Shown piece after piece: positions 51,860 to 60,952 of a stretch of DNA of 64,000 nt. The number at the start of each line of letters is the position of its first letter. Position 1 is the stretch's first letter. Origin of the DNA: CAVRUD01 sp963849635 (GTDB taxonomy: Bacteria > Chloroflexota > Chloroflexia > Thermomicrobiales > UBA6265); contig CAWKIA010000030.1 in NCBI GenBank assembly GCA_963849635.1, positions 62,001 to 126,000 on the forward strand, read 5' to 3'. The position numbers were made by a program, and so were the translations under genes. A model generated the notes under the pieces. The model did no database searches. It was not told the origin of the DNA and was given only the letters and a program-made list of their open reading frames with translations.

Positions 51860-53189
51860 ATGACCCGTGTCCGGATCTGCATCGTCGGCGGCGGCAGCTA
51901 CAACTGGTCCCCGATCCTCCTCCAGGATGTCGCCCTCACCCCCGGCCTCTCCGGCACGATCGTCCTCCACGACATCAACCCTGATGCAGCGGCGGTCATG
52001 GGTGACCTGGGCAAACGCATCGTCGCCGAGGCTGGGGCCGATTTCGCGGTTGAGGTCGAACCCGACCAGGAGACCGCCCTGCGCGATGCCGACTTCGTCA
52101 TCGTGACGATCACGACCGGCGGCCTGGAGGCGATGGGCCACGATATCGAGATCCCCGCCCGCTACGGCATCGTCCAGTCGGTCGGTGACACGGTCGGCCC
52201 TGGCGGCGTGGCCCGCTCCCTCCGCAACATCCCCGTCATGCTCGAACTGGCCCGGACGATGGAGCGTGTCTGCCCAGATGCCTGGCTGCTCAACCTCACC
52301 AACCCGATGACCACCCTGACCCGGGCGGTCACCAAGCACACCGCCATCAAGACCATCGGTCTCTGCCACGAGGTCTACGGCGTCCGCCGCCAGATCACCG
52401 AACTCTTCGGGGCCGCCCCGGAGGAGGTCGAGTTCCAGGTCGCGGGGATCAACCACTTGCCCTGGATTCTCGCCGTGACGGTTCGCGGCGAGGACGCCCT
52501 GCCCCTGGTGCAGCAGGAACTGCTGGCGAACGCGCCGCTCCCCGTCGACTCCGGTCTGGACCCCGCTCGTGCGTCCTTCGCCAGTCGCTGGGGCGTCAAG
52601 CGGGCCCTCTTCGAGCGCTATGGCGTCCTCGCGGGCGCTGGAGACCGCCACTTGGCCGAGTTTTTCCCTGACTTCCTGGCCGATCCTGAGCGGCCGGGCG
52701 AGAAGTGGGGTGTCACTCCGACGACGATGGAGCATCGCCGGACCGGTGTTGGTCAGGCCAGGGCCAGGGTCGATTCCTGGCTCTCCGGTGCGACGCCTAT
52801 CCCGATGCATCGCTCCGGTGAGGAGGTCAGCTCACATCATTGCCGCCATCGCCCACGGCCGGCCCCATGTCACCGTCGTCAACCTGCCGAACACCGGCCA
52901 GATCGACAACCTGCCGCGTGGTGTCGTTGTCGAGACGATGGGCGTCGTCGGCGGCACCGGGGCCACGCCCCTCGCGGTCGGCGCCCTCCCTCCCGCGATC
53001 CTGGATACGCTCACGCCCCACATCGCGAACCAGGAACGCCTGGTCGACGCCGCTCTTACGGGAGACCGCGCCCTCGCCCTCGAAGCCCTCGGCAACGATC
53101 CCCTCGTCCATGATCCGTCCATCGCACCCCAGATGCTGGATGAGATGCTCACCGCCAATGCTGCCTACCTGCCGCGGTTTAGCACGTGA
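51860..53189 (+). CDS. Glycoside hydrolase family 4 alpha-glycosidase (one frameshift)
   Basis: NAD- and metal-dependent glycosidase of about 443 residues. From the ATG at 51860 (AAGGAG upstream): VRICIVGGGSYNWSP (NAD motif), VLHDINPDAAAVM, DADFVIVTITTGG, LLNLTNPMTTLTRAV, TIGLCHEVYG with the metal-binding Cys and His, and VAGINHLPWIL. The frame breaks near 52825 and continues AHIIAAIAHGRPHVTVVNLPNTGQIDNLPRGVVVETMG to the end at 53189. One extra base explains the 1330-nt span. GH4 enzymes act in the cytoplasm on alpha-glucosides, galactosides or galacturonides, so it could process sugars imported by the nearby ABC system. Confidence 0.9.
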
Positions 53190-53255
53190 TGACGATCATG
53201 CGGCCCTTCTAATGGGCGATTGCCCGTCTAGCCTGCTCACCATACCCACCAACCC

Positions 53256-53372
53256 GTAGGGGCGGACCGCTGTCCTCCCGACAGCCGTCCGCGCAGCCAC
53301 GCATTGGGAACGGCTGTGTTCAGAACCGGAATCGGGCGGCCGGTGGCCGGGCGGACAGCGGTCCGCCCCTAC
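53256..53372. repeat. GTAGGGGC element with CGGACCGCTGTCC core
   Basis: Left arm GTAGGGGCGGACCGCTGTCC, right arm GGACAGCGGTCCGCCCCTAC; the middle has GGGAACGGC...GAACCGG. Same outer ends as 39753-39871 and a closely similar inner layout (both contain a GGAACGG-type centre). Confidence 0.85.
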
Positions 53373-53455
53373 AATGCGTGTCTTCGCGCCAGTATTTGAC
53401 CACCGAGATCCCTATCTGAAACGTCGATATCTGGCGGCTTCAGTGGAGCGCACGA

Positions 53456-54514
53456 ATGCAAACCCAGTATCCCGAGTTCTCGACCAAGGCGAACCTCGAC
53501 CGGGTCTACGACCAGACCACGCGTGACCTCGCCTTCACCGCCACGAACGAGACGGATTGGCGTGCCTGGCGCGAACGCCTCACGGCAAAGCTGATCGATC
53601 TACTCGGCGGCTTTCCACCAGATCCCGGTCCCCTCGATCCCGTCGTGCTCGACCGGGTTGACACGGGCGACTACGTGCGCGAACGCATCGCCTTCACCAC
53701 CGAACCTGGCCTGCGCGTGCCCGCCTACTTGCTCCGGCCATACGGAACGTCAGGGGCACAACCGGGGCCAGCCATTCTCTGTCTGCACGGCCACGGCCGG
53801 GGCAAGGACGATGTCGCCGGGGTGGTGCGGTCGCCCAAGGAGGCGCAGTACAAGGTCCGCGCCCTCAACTACGACTATGCCCACCAACTTGCCCGGCGGG
53901 GCTACACCGTGCTTGCCCCGGATGCTCGTGGCTTCGGCGAGCTCGCGCTGGACGGGATGACCTGTACCTGGGGCATGACCGCCAGCCTGCTCCTCGGCCG
54001 CACGCTGGTGGGGTCGCGCGTCTGGGACACCGTCCGGGCCGTCGATCTCCTCGCCTCCCTGCCAGAGGTCGATCCCGAACGGATCGGCTGTGTCGGCCTC
54101 TCCTGGGGCGGCACCCACACCATGTACGCCGCCGCGCTCGACCCTCGCATCCAGGCCGCCGTCATCAGCGGCGCCTTCGGCACCTTCAAGGACGCGCTGA
54201 TCGACGGTCCCGAGTGCCCCTGCCAGTACGTGCCCGGCCTCCTCCGCCACGCCGAACTGCCGGACATCGTCGCCCTGATCGCCCCGCGCCCGCTCCTGAT
54301 CGAAAATGGCGATGACGATCCCCATTACACCCGCGAGACAATTGGACCGGCCTTTGCGACGGTCCAACGCGCCTACGCGGTCGCGGGCGCTCCCGACAAT
54401 GTTGCCCTCGACATTTTTCCGGGAAACCACCGCTTCCACGGCGTCCAGGCCCTCCCCTGGCTCGACCGCTGGCTCCGCGGGCCGAACGCTGAGGATCGGC
54501 CGGTGGATCACTAA
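53456..54514 (+). CDS. Dienelactone-hydrolase / acetyl-esterase-like alpha/beta hydrolase
   Basis: A protein of 352 residues. A helical lead (WRAWRERLTAKLIDLLGGFPPD) precedes the core: RERIAFTTEPGLRVPAYLLRP, PAILCLHGHGRGKDD (oxyanion hole), YTVLAPDARGFGE, nucleophile elbow GCVGLSWGGTHTMYAA, LLIENGDDDPHY (acid) and FPGNHRFHG (His). This layout is that of bacterial family-7-like acetyl xylan or pectin esterases, which deacetylate sugars, fitting its place near GH4. No signal peptide. Its stop overlaps, by two bases, the stop of the convergent HD-GYP gene. Confidence 0.9.
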   Translation: MQTQYPEFSTKANLDRVYDQTTRDLAFTATNETDWRAWRERLTAKLIDLLGGFPPDPGPLDPVVLDRVDTGDYVRERIAFTTEPGLRVPAYLLRPYGTSGAQPGPAILCLHGHGRGKDDVAGVVRSPKEAQYKVRALNYDYAHQLARRGYTVLAPDARGFGELALDGMTCTWGMTASLLLGRTLVGSRVWDTVRAVDLLASLPEVDPERIGCVGLSWGGTHTMYAAALDPRIQAAVISGAFGTFKDALIDGPECPCQYVPGLLRHAELPDIVALIAPRPLLIENGDDDPHYTRETIGPAFATVQRAYAVAGAPDNVALDIFPGNHRFHGVQALPWLDRWLRGPNAEDRPVDH

Positions 54515-55176
54515 GTCGCTTTCTCGGAACCCGCCGTTCGGCGCCGAACGAGCGTCAAGGCTTGCCCTGCTGTTGTCTCATCAAGGTGGGCGCACAGGGC
54601 TGCCACAACTCGGGGATCCCACTGCTGGCCGGCCCCGTCGCAGAGGATTGCCCGGGCATTGGCGATTGGAAGGGCGGCACGGTAGGGGCGGCCGTTGGTG
54701 ATGACGTCGAAGGCATCGGCCACGGCCAGAATCCGCGCCCCGAAGGGGATGTCCTCGCCCGCCAGCCGGTCGGGATAGCCCGAACCGTCCCAGGCCTCGT
54801 GGTGGTGTCGCACCAGACGGTGCCCCTCGCCGAAGGCGGCGAACCGGGCCACCACCGCGGCACCCTGCGCCGGGTGTCGCCGCACCTGGGCCCACTCTTC
54901 CTCTGTCAACGGTCCGGGTTTGCGCAGGATGGCAGGATCCAATGCCAGCTTGCCGAGATCGTGGACCAGTCCCGCGCGCTCGATCACCTCGGCTTCCTGG
55001 GGCGACACGCCCAGGCGCAGGGCTAACTCCCGCGCCAACGTCGCCACCCGGCGCGAATGCCCGGCCGTCGATGCGTCATGCAGCTCAACGACATCTATCA
55101 GCTCGGTCAGTGCCCCAGGCGTCTCCGCCTGAACGGCACCCCCGAGATCGATTGGCCACGAGTACGCATGGACCAC
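54511..55176 (-). CDS. HD-GYP domain phosphodiesterase
   Basis: A protein of about 221 residues, nearly all HD-GYP: VELHDASTAGHSRRVATLARELA, AGLVHDLGKLALDPAIL, PGPLTEEEWAQVRRHPAQGA, RHHHEAWDGSGYPDRLAGEDIPFGARILAVADAFDVITNGRPYRAA. All metal and GYP residues are present, so cyclic di-GMP hydrolysis is likely. No receiver or sensor domain is attached. The start is uncertain: I use a GTG at 55176; the frame is open to a TTG at 55236. A strong palindrome lies at 55245-55268 in the probable promoter. Confidence 0.88.
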   Translation of the reverse strand: MVHAYSWPIDLGGAVQAETPGALTELIDVVELHDASTAGHSRRVATLARELALRLGVSPQEAEVIERAGLVHDLGKLALDPAILRKPGPLTEEEWAQVRRHPAQGAAVVARFAAFGEGHRLVRHHHEAWDGSGYPDRLAGEDIPFGARILAVADAFDVITNGRPYRAALPIANARAILCDGAGQQWDPRVVAALCAHLDETTAGQALTLVRRRTAGSEKAT

Positions 55177-55757
55177 CAGCGTTTTCCCCGTTCGCCAACT
55201 GCGGGCCGAAATGCCGCTCCGCGGCAATCGGCCCAAATGCCCGAAGGTACTATGAACGTTCAGTACCTATGGCCTACTATGGCATGGGTTGGCCCCGGAG
55301 TCAAATGCGTGCTGCCGGCAACGCTCCATTTGCCACTCGAGCGGTGTCATTTCGTGACCTCGACGCTGTACCCACCCGGTCTTCGTGCTCGCCTCTTCGA
55401 TGGCCTCACCGTCGACAAATGATTGCGGCCGTTTGCGCCGTCGCCCAAGGCCGAATCGGACAAACCGGCGCGAGCGAGCAGGTAGCGGCAGTGACGCCAT
55501 GTCGCATTGCTCGTTCTCTCGTGGGCCCTGATCGGCGAGTGGGTCGGCCGTCTACAACCTCTGTTCAGTACAGCCACGATGTCTCGCAAGCGCGAACATA
55601 CGCGACCCCGAAGGATGCCTCGATTCCGGCCGAGGATCACCACCCACTGGGCCGGAGATGGTCGCGGTGGCCGCGTGTCGCGACGCGGCCATGATCCGGC
55701 TGGATGCGTCGATCTCAGTTTGGTCGAGGAGCGTTGACGTCGACGCACCCCTCCCCC
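55177..55757. other. Gene-free stretch between divergent genes
   Basis: Short frames exist on both strands but none has a ribosome-binding site, family motif or stable codon bias. It contains the palindrome at 55245-55268 and presumably the promoters of the HD-GYP gene and of the STAND regulator. Confidence 0.5.
55245..55268. promoter_or_regulatory. 24-bp palindromic operator upstream of the HD-GYP gene
   Basis: AGGTACT and AGTACCT arms flank a TGAACGTTCA centre, making a near-perfect palindrome with one unpaired base. It lies about 70 bp upstream of the chosen HD-GYP start. It is unlike the LacI sites apart from the central AACGTT. Confidence 0.5.
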
Positions 55758-58259
55758 ATGATGACGGCGTCGAGCCACACTCCACCGATCGGTTGCCGCC
55801 GCATGGGCACCAGTCCTTCTTCAGAGCGCTTCGTTCCCGCGCAGCCGCCTCGCCCTGTGCTTCCGTCGCTTGCAGGCGGGATCGTTGGCCTGCCCGTCCA
55901 CTTGGACTCGCTCGTCGGCCGCGAACGCGAGCTGGCACTGTCCCAAGCGATACTCCGCCGTTCCGAGGTGCGCCTGTTGACCCTGACCGGTCCCGGCGGC
56001 ATCGGCAAGACCCGCCTCGCCCTCCAGCTCGCCGCTGACCTGGCCGGCGACTTCACCGACGGGGTCCGCTTTGTCCCACTGGCGTCCGTCCGCGACACCG
56101 ACCTGGTAGCTTCGTCGATCGCCCACGCGATTGGCGTTCAGCCGACCGGCTCTACTCCTCCGAGTGACGCCGTGACCGCGGCACTTAGAGGAGCGGACGC
56201 GCTGCTCTTGGTGGATAACTTCGAGCACGTGGTCGACGCCGCGTCGATCCTGACAACGTTGCTGGCGAGTTGCCCGCGCCTAAAAATCCTGGCGACGAGC
56301 CGGGTTCTGCTTCGGGTGGCCGGCGAGCAGGCACTGGCGGTGCCGCCTCTGAGCTTGCCCGATCCGCATGCGTCGCCCTCCTTCGAGGATCTGGTTCAAT
56401 CCTCGGCCGTTCAACTCTTCACCGATCGAGCCCACTCGGTGGATGTCTCCTTCACGCTCACTGAGGCCACGGCGCCTCTGGTGGCGGAGATCTGTCGCCG
56501 GGTGGATGGACTCCCGCTCGCCATTGAGCTGGTCGCGCCACGCGTGCGCCATCTGGCGTTGCCGGATCTCCTGGACAGACTCAGTCGGCGGCTGCCCTTG
56601 CTCACCGGCGGCTCGCGCGATCAGCCAAGTCGCCTGCAGACGATGCGGAACGCGATCGCCTGGAGCCACGACCTCTTGGTCGAGGACGAGCGGACGCTCT
56701 TTCGACGTCTCGCGGACTTCGTCGACGATTTCTCTCTGGAGGCGGCCGAATTTGTCGTGGGTGTGGTTCACGGCAACTCCGTCTCCTCGATCGTCGACCA
56801 TCGGCCCGCTGGTGGGCTCCTCGCTGCTTCACCGCTCTCCATCTTGGACGGACTCGGTTCGCTAGTCGACAAGAGTCTGGTTCAGTTGCAGGCCGGGGAG
56901 GAAGAATCGCGCTACACAATGCTGGAGACCATTCGCGAGTTCGCCGGTGAGCAACTAGCTGCCACTGACGAGTCCACGACTGTGGCTGATGCGCATGCGG
57001 ACTGGTGCCTGACTCTGGCCGAGCGGTGCAAAACAGCCCTCTTCCTGCCCGGCGGCGACCGCATGTTTCGCCGCCTGGAGACTGACCACGCGAACTTGCG
57101 CTCCGCGCTCGCTTGGCTCAATCAACGGGGCGACTCCGGTCGCCTGGCGCGCCTGGTTGCTGCCCTGAGCGATTTCTGGTACGCCCACAGCCACTACTGG
57201 GAAGGTCGCACGTGGTTCGAGAGAGTGCTGTCGCTCGGCACGTCAGCATCGATCGATGCCCGGGTTTTCGTCGGGTTTGGCAGGCTGCTCAGTTTTCAAG
57301 GCGAAATGACGCGTGCCGAAGAGATGCTTGTCAAAGGCATTGCAATCGCCCGGGAACGAGGCGATGCCTTGACGGCGGCCGCGGGTCTCCTCCGGCAGGG
57401 TTGGAACGCCGGTCAGCGCGGAGCAAGTGGCCAGGCGGAAGCGCTCCTCAATGAGGTCCTCATTCATGCCGCGGCCATCGAGGACCCGCGCATCGCCGCG
57501 GCCGTCACCGGGATGGCCCTGGGGAATCTCGGTCTTGTCGCGCGTTGGCAGGGAGATCTGGATGCTGCCCGCACCCGCCACGAGCAGTCGTTACAGATCA
57601 GCCGAAAGCATGGATACACCCTCGGCGTCATTCGCTCGCTAAGCGATCTCGGCGCCGTCGCGCGCGATGCGGGCGATTTCATGGACTCGGCGGCATTCTA
57701 TCGCGAGTGTCTGGCGCACGTCGGCGATCGAGGCGACCTCCGCATAGTCGGTGATGCGCTGGAGAGCGCGGGGATCATCGCGGTGGCTTGGGAGCAGCCG
57801 GAGCGGGCGGCACGGCTATTGGGGGCCGCGGAGGCGGTCCGGGAGAATTCTGGCATTCAGAACGCCGACCCAATCGATCGCCCTGCGTACGATCGGGCAA
57901 TAGCGGCGGTCAGCATCGCACTCGGGGAGCAAGGTTTCCACACCGCCTGGGCGACCGGCCGCGGACTCTCGCTCGTGAGCGCGATCGCGGAGGTGCAGGC
58001 GCTGGCGCCCACCACGGCACCCAAAGGACCGCAAGGAGCCGGTGCATCGTTGTCGCCGCGGGAGCGCGAAGTGCTAGAGCTCCTCGTCGCGGGCCACACC
58101 AATCCTGCCATTGCAGAGGCGCTCTTTATCAGCATCCGCACGGTCGAAAACCATGTTGCCCATGTTCTCACCAAGCTCGGCGTCTCGACGCGGACGGGCG
58201 CGGTCGCGGCCGCCCTCGCCGCCGGACTTGTCACCCCCGAAGAGGCGCGTTCCTCCTGA
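55758..58259 (+). CDS. STAND-class ATPase regulator with C-terminal LuxR helix-turn-helix
   Basis: A protein of about 833 residues. LVGRERELALSQAILRR, P-loop GPGGIGKTRLALQLAADL near residue 78, LLLVDNFEHVV, ILATSRVLLRVAGEQ, GLPLAIELVAPRV, IAWSHDLLVEDERTLFRRLADFVDDF, TPR-like helices, and the LuxR domain from about residue 761 (LSPREREVLELLVAGHTNPAIAEALFISIRTVENHVAHVLTKLGV). No frameshift. The start is uncertain: ATGs at 55758 and 55806 lack a clear ribosome-binding site. It precedes a run of secreted-protein genes on the same strand, which may be its targets. Confidence 0.92.
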   Translation: MMTASSHTPPIGCRRMGTSPSSERFVPAQPPRPVLPSLAGGIVGLPVHLDSLVGRERELALSQAILRRSEVRLLTLTGPGGIGKTRLALQLAADLAGDFTDGVRFVPLASVRDTDLVASSIAHAIGVQPTGSTPPSDAVTAALRGADALLLVDNFEHVVDAASILTTLLASCPRLKILATSRVLLRVAGEQALAVPPLSLPDPHASPSFEDLVQSSAVQLFTDRAHSVDVSFTLTEATAPLVAEICRRVDGLPLAIELVAPRVRHLALPDLLDRLSRRLPLLTGGSRDQPSRLQTMRNAIAWSHDLLVEDERTLFRRLADFVDDFSLEAAEFVVGVVHGNSVSSIVDHRPAGGLLAASPLSILDGLGSLVDKSLVQLQAGEEESRYTMLETIREFAGEQLAATDESTTVADAHADWCLTLAERCKTALFLPGGDRMFRRLETDHANLRSALAWLNQRGDSGRLARLVAALSDFWYAHSHYWEGRTWFERVLSLGTSASIDARVFVGFGRLLSFQGEMTRAEEMLVKGIAIARERGDALTAAAGLLRQGWNAGQRGASGQAEALLNEVLIHAAAIEDPRIAAAVTGMALGNLGLVARWQGDLDAARTRHEQSLQISRKHGYTLGVIRSLSDLGAVARDAGDFMDSAAFYRECLAHVGDRGDLRIVGDALESAGIIAVAWEQPERAARLLGAAEAVRENSGIQNADPIDRPAYDRAIAAVSIALGEQGFHTAWATGRGLSLVSAIAEVQALAPTTAPKGPQGAGASLSPREREVLELLVAGHTNPAIAEALFISIRTVENHVAHVLTKLGVSTRTGAVAAALAAGLVTPEEARSS

Positions 58260-58555
58260 GCGGTCATCCGAGTCGCTCGGAGCCTGCCCGCGCCGCGGTT
58301 CTTGCCGGGCAGCCCCACCCCCGATGGTAGGTCCTCCATACCCGTGGATGCGTGTCACGCGCAGGCCAATGAGTACGTCCCGCCGCGCCAATGAGTAGTT
58401 ACCCGGATCGTCCACCGGCTCCTCACGACCTACGGTGATAACACAGCGGGACACTCCACCAACGCCGATGTATTGGCAGGGCTGGTGGGGACGGGGATGG
58501 GCGACCGACTCCGGCAAGGGCAGTTCCGCACGCGCCGCAGACCGAGAGGAGACGT
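58260..58555. other. Gene-free stretch upstream of a Tat-protein gene
   Basis: Nothing coding. It ends in GAGAGGAGACGT before the next ATG. No copy of the TGGTCA pair or of the palindromic repeats was seen. Confidence 0.5.
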
Positions 58556-59397
58556 ATGGACACTAACCGCTTCGACACCATCGCCAAGCTGTTCGCCGAC
58601 CGTCGCATTTCTCGCCGCAAAGCCCTGAGTCAGGGCGGCATCGGCCTTGCCGTCGGGGCGCTCACCGCCGCCGGCCTATCTACCGCCGCGTCGGCCCAGG
58701 ACGCCACGCCGGAGGCCGCCGGCGAAGGTGTGTCGTCGATGCTCTTCCTTCAGACATACCAATCGGGCAGCATCGTCGCCAAAGACGGCGCTCCGGATCG
58801 CTATACCCTCACGCTTGAGCATGGCCACGGGCAGACCATCTATTTCTCCGACCGCCCTGACCGCATCGTCGGTACCAACCCCACTCCTCAATTCCTCGAA
58901 GGACTCGGTTTCCCCGACGATAACCCGCCCAACGCCGCGCTGGTGGTGGAGACGTCGCCGGGCGTGACCGACATCGCGGTCGTGGAGTTGTTCGCCCCCG
59001 TCTACGACCAGATTGGTCAGACGGTGACCTACGATGTGGCGGCGCTGGTCAACTGGGAGGACGATCTAGAGCTCGGCTTTTCCGAGGAGCCCACCGACCT
59101 GGCCGCTTTGGCCCCTAGCTTCGGAGCCGCCAATCTCTTCATCGACGACTGCGCAAACCGCGGCATCGTCTGCAGCGCGGGAGACCATTCGGTAGGCGAG
59201 TTCATGTCTCAAGGCTTCTGTTATTGGTGGCGCTACGCGGGGTGCTACCCCTGCGAAAACGGGGGCGCTGCCGATCGGGACGCCATTGCCGCGTACTGGA
59301 AAAGAAGTGCAACGACACCTACGCGGCTTGCAACGGTAACTGCGGTGTCGGCTACGCGGGTCCCCTGATTTGTACGGATCCCGGCGGTTGCAACTGA
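58556..59397 (+). CDS. Tat-exported protein with Cys-rich C-terminus (frameshift at an A-run)
   Basis: From the ATG at 58556 (GAGAGGAG upstream): leader MDTNRFDTIAKLFADRRISR, an Ala/Gly core and an AQDATPEAA mature start. The middle 150 residues (SMLFLQTYQSGSIVAKDG, YTLTLEHGHGQTIYFSDRPDRIVG, NPPNAALVVETSPGVTDIAVVELF) form a beta-rich domain I do not recognise. A Cys-rich end begins CANRGIVCSAGDHSVGEFMSQGFCYWW and CYPCENGG. At TGGAAAAG (59298-59304) the frame changes, and KKCNDTYAACNGNCGVGYAG then CTDPGGCN ends at 59397. A missing A or a -1 slip there both fit. Function unknown. Confidence 0.78.
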
Positions 59398-59512
59398 TTC
59401 GAGTCCGGTGGGTGGACCAAGCGTGCCGGCCGGAGCGCGACCGGTGAACCGATCGTCCCCGCGCTCCAGTCGGCATCGTCCATCAAGCATCCCTCCTGAG
59501 AGGAGTGGCACG

Positions 59513-60919
59513 ATGAACCGCGCGCCCTTGTCCGTACCAGTGGCATCCCGCCTTTGTCCCCCCCATCTACCGGCCACATCCGCCGTCTTGAGAACCGCAC
59601 CTGCCGTCGGGCGTCCTGCCCTCGCGACGGCGCGGATCCCCAAAGACGCGTCACGCCTGAGCCGTCTCGGGCGCCAGCGAAGCTCGTTGGTCGCTGGCTT
59701 GGTTACTGCACTCGTGGTCTTCGGGCTGGTGGCACCATCGAGCGGCGCTCAGGCCACTCCGACCCCATACGCGGCCGGCGGACAGATTTCGCCGCTCGTT
59801 GAGACCGGTCTCACCACCCCCCGCTGGTTTACCGGCACGGACGGACAGGTCCATCTGGCGTACGAGCTCTGGCTGACCAATCCCCTCCCGGCGCCGGTCA
59901 CCGTCGGCGCGGTCGAGGTCTTCGACGCCGATGCGGGCACGACCCTGATGCGCCTTGAGGGCGACACTTTGCTGGCAGCGATGACGCTGGTCGCGTTGCC
60001 GGAGGAGCCGGCCGTGCTCCTGCCGCCCTCGACGGTCGCGGTGGTCTGGTTCGACGTGCCGCTCGCCGCAGAAGGCGACCTCCCCGCCTCCATCGCGCAC
60101 CGGCTGACCGTCACCTTGCCACCCGAGATGCCGGTGGCCGACTCCATCCTGTCGTACACGGGTGCGGCGGTGGCCGTCGATCGACGGCCGCCGGTCATCC
60201 TCGGCGCGCCGCTGGCCGGGCCGGGTTGGGCCGCGCTCGGCAGTTGCTGCGACGGACCGCACCGCCGCGCGCTCATCCCGATCGACGGGCAGTCGTACCT
60301 GGCGCAGCGTTTCGCCATCGACTTCAACCTGCTCGATGCCGAGAACCGGCCGGGTACCGGCGACCCCCGATTATTCACCAGCTTTCCCACCTACGGCGAA
60401 TCCGTGCTTGCCGTCACCGACGCCACCGTCGTGGAGGCGGTCGATCGTTACCCGGACCTGTTGGTAGGCGAATCACGAGAGGAGGTGACACCAAGCACCG
60501 CCGGCGGCAACCGCATCATCCTGGATATCGGCGACGGGCGCTTCGCGATCTACGCGCACCTGCAAGCGGGTAGCGTCACGGTTCGGACCGGCGACCGAAT
60601 CGAGCGCGGCCAGCGGATCGCCGGCGTCGGCAGCTCCGGCACCTCGGGCGGGCCGCACCTGCACTTCCAGGTAACGGATCACCCATCGATCATGGTCGCC
60701 GACGGCCTGCCCTACGTCTTCGATGCCTTTGAGGTGACCGGGCAGACCCCACCTATGGCCGAGGTGCTGCCGTACTACGACACGCTGGAGCCGATCCCCC
60801 TCACGACCGATAGCACCGGGCCGCGGCGGAATGCGCTTCCGTTAGGACGTGACGTCGTCACCTTCCCACGTGCGAGCGCTCGCGACGAGGGACGTCTGGC
60901 CAGAACCGACACCGTTTGA
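59513..60919 (+). CDS. Secreted M23 (LytM-like) peptidase-domain protein
   Basis: A protein of 468 residues from the ATG at 59513 (GAGAGGAG upstream). A long leader contains one membrane-like segment (LVAGLVTALVVFGLVAPSSGAQA, about residues 59-81). Residues 90-230 are a beta-sandwich-like region. The M23 part follows: QRFAIDFNLLD, SVLAVTDATVVEAVD, NRIILDIGDGRFAIYAHLQAGSV, GDRIERGQRIAGVGSSG and GPHLHFQV. The HLH and AHL zinc and catalytic residues are present, but the first zinc ligand motif HxxxD reads RFAID, so the His is missing and activity is uncertain. If active it would cut peptidoglycan bridges. Confidence 0.87.
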   Translation: MNRAPLSVPVASRLCPPHLPATSAVLRTAPAVGRPALATARIPKDASRLSRLGRQRSSLVAGLVTALVVFGLVAPSSGAQATPTPYAAGGQISPLVETGLTTPRWFTGTDGQVHLAYELWLTNPLPAPVTVGAVEVFDADAGTTLMRLEGDTLLAAMTLVALPEEPAVLLPPSTVAVVWFDVPLAAEGDLPASIAHRLTVTLPPEMPVADSILSYTGAAVAVDRRPPVILGAPLAGPGWAALGSCCDGPHRRALIPIDGQSYLAQRFAIDFNLLDAENRPGTGDPRLFTSFPTYGESVLAVTDATVVEAVDRYPDLLVGESREEVTPSTAGGNRIILDIGDGRFAIYAHLQAGSVTVRTGDRIERGQRIAGVGSSGTSGGPHLHFQVTDHPSIMVADGLPYVFDAFEVTGQTPPMAEVLPYYDTLEPIPLTTDSTGPRRNALPLGRDVVTFPRASARDEGRLARTDTV

Positions 60920-60952
60920 CCCTCACGCATGTAGTCGACGAGGAGCAATGGA

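Noticed and set aside
55057..55422. Small plus-strand frames between the HD-GYP and STAND genes
   Set aside because: No ribosome-binding site, no family motif, and composition like the non-coding flanks.
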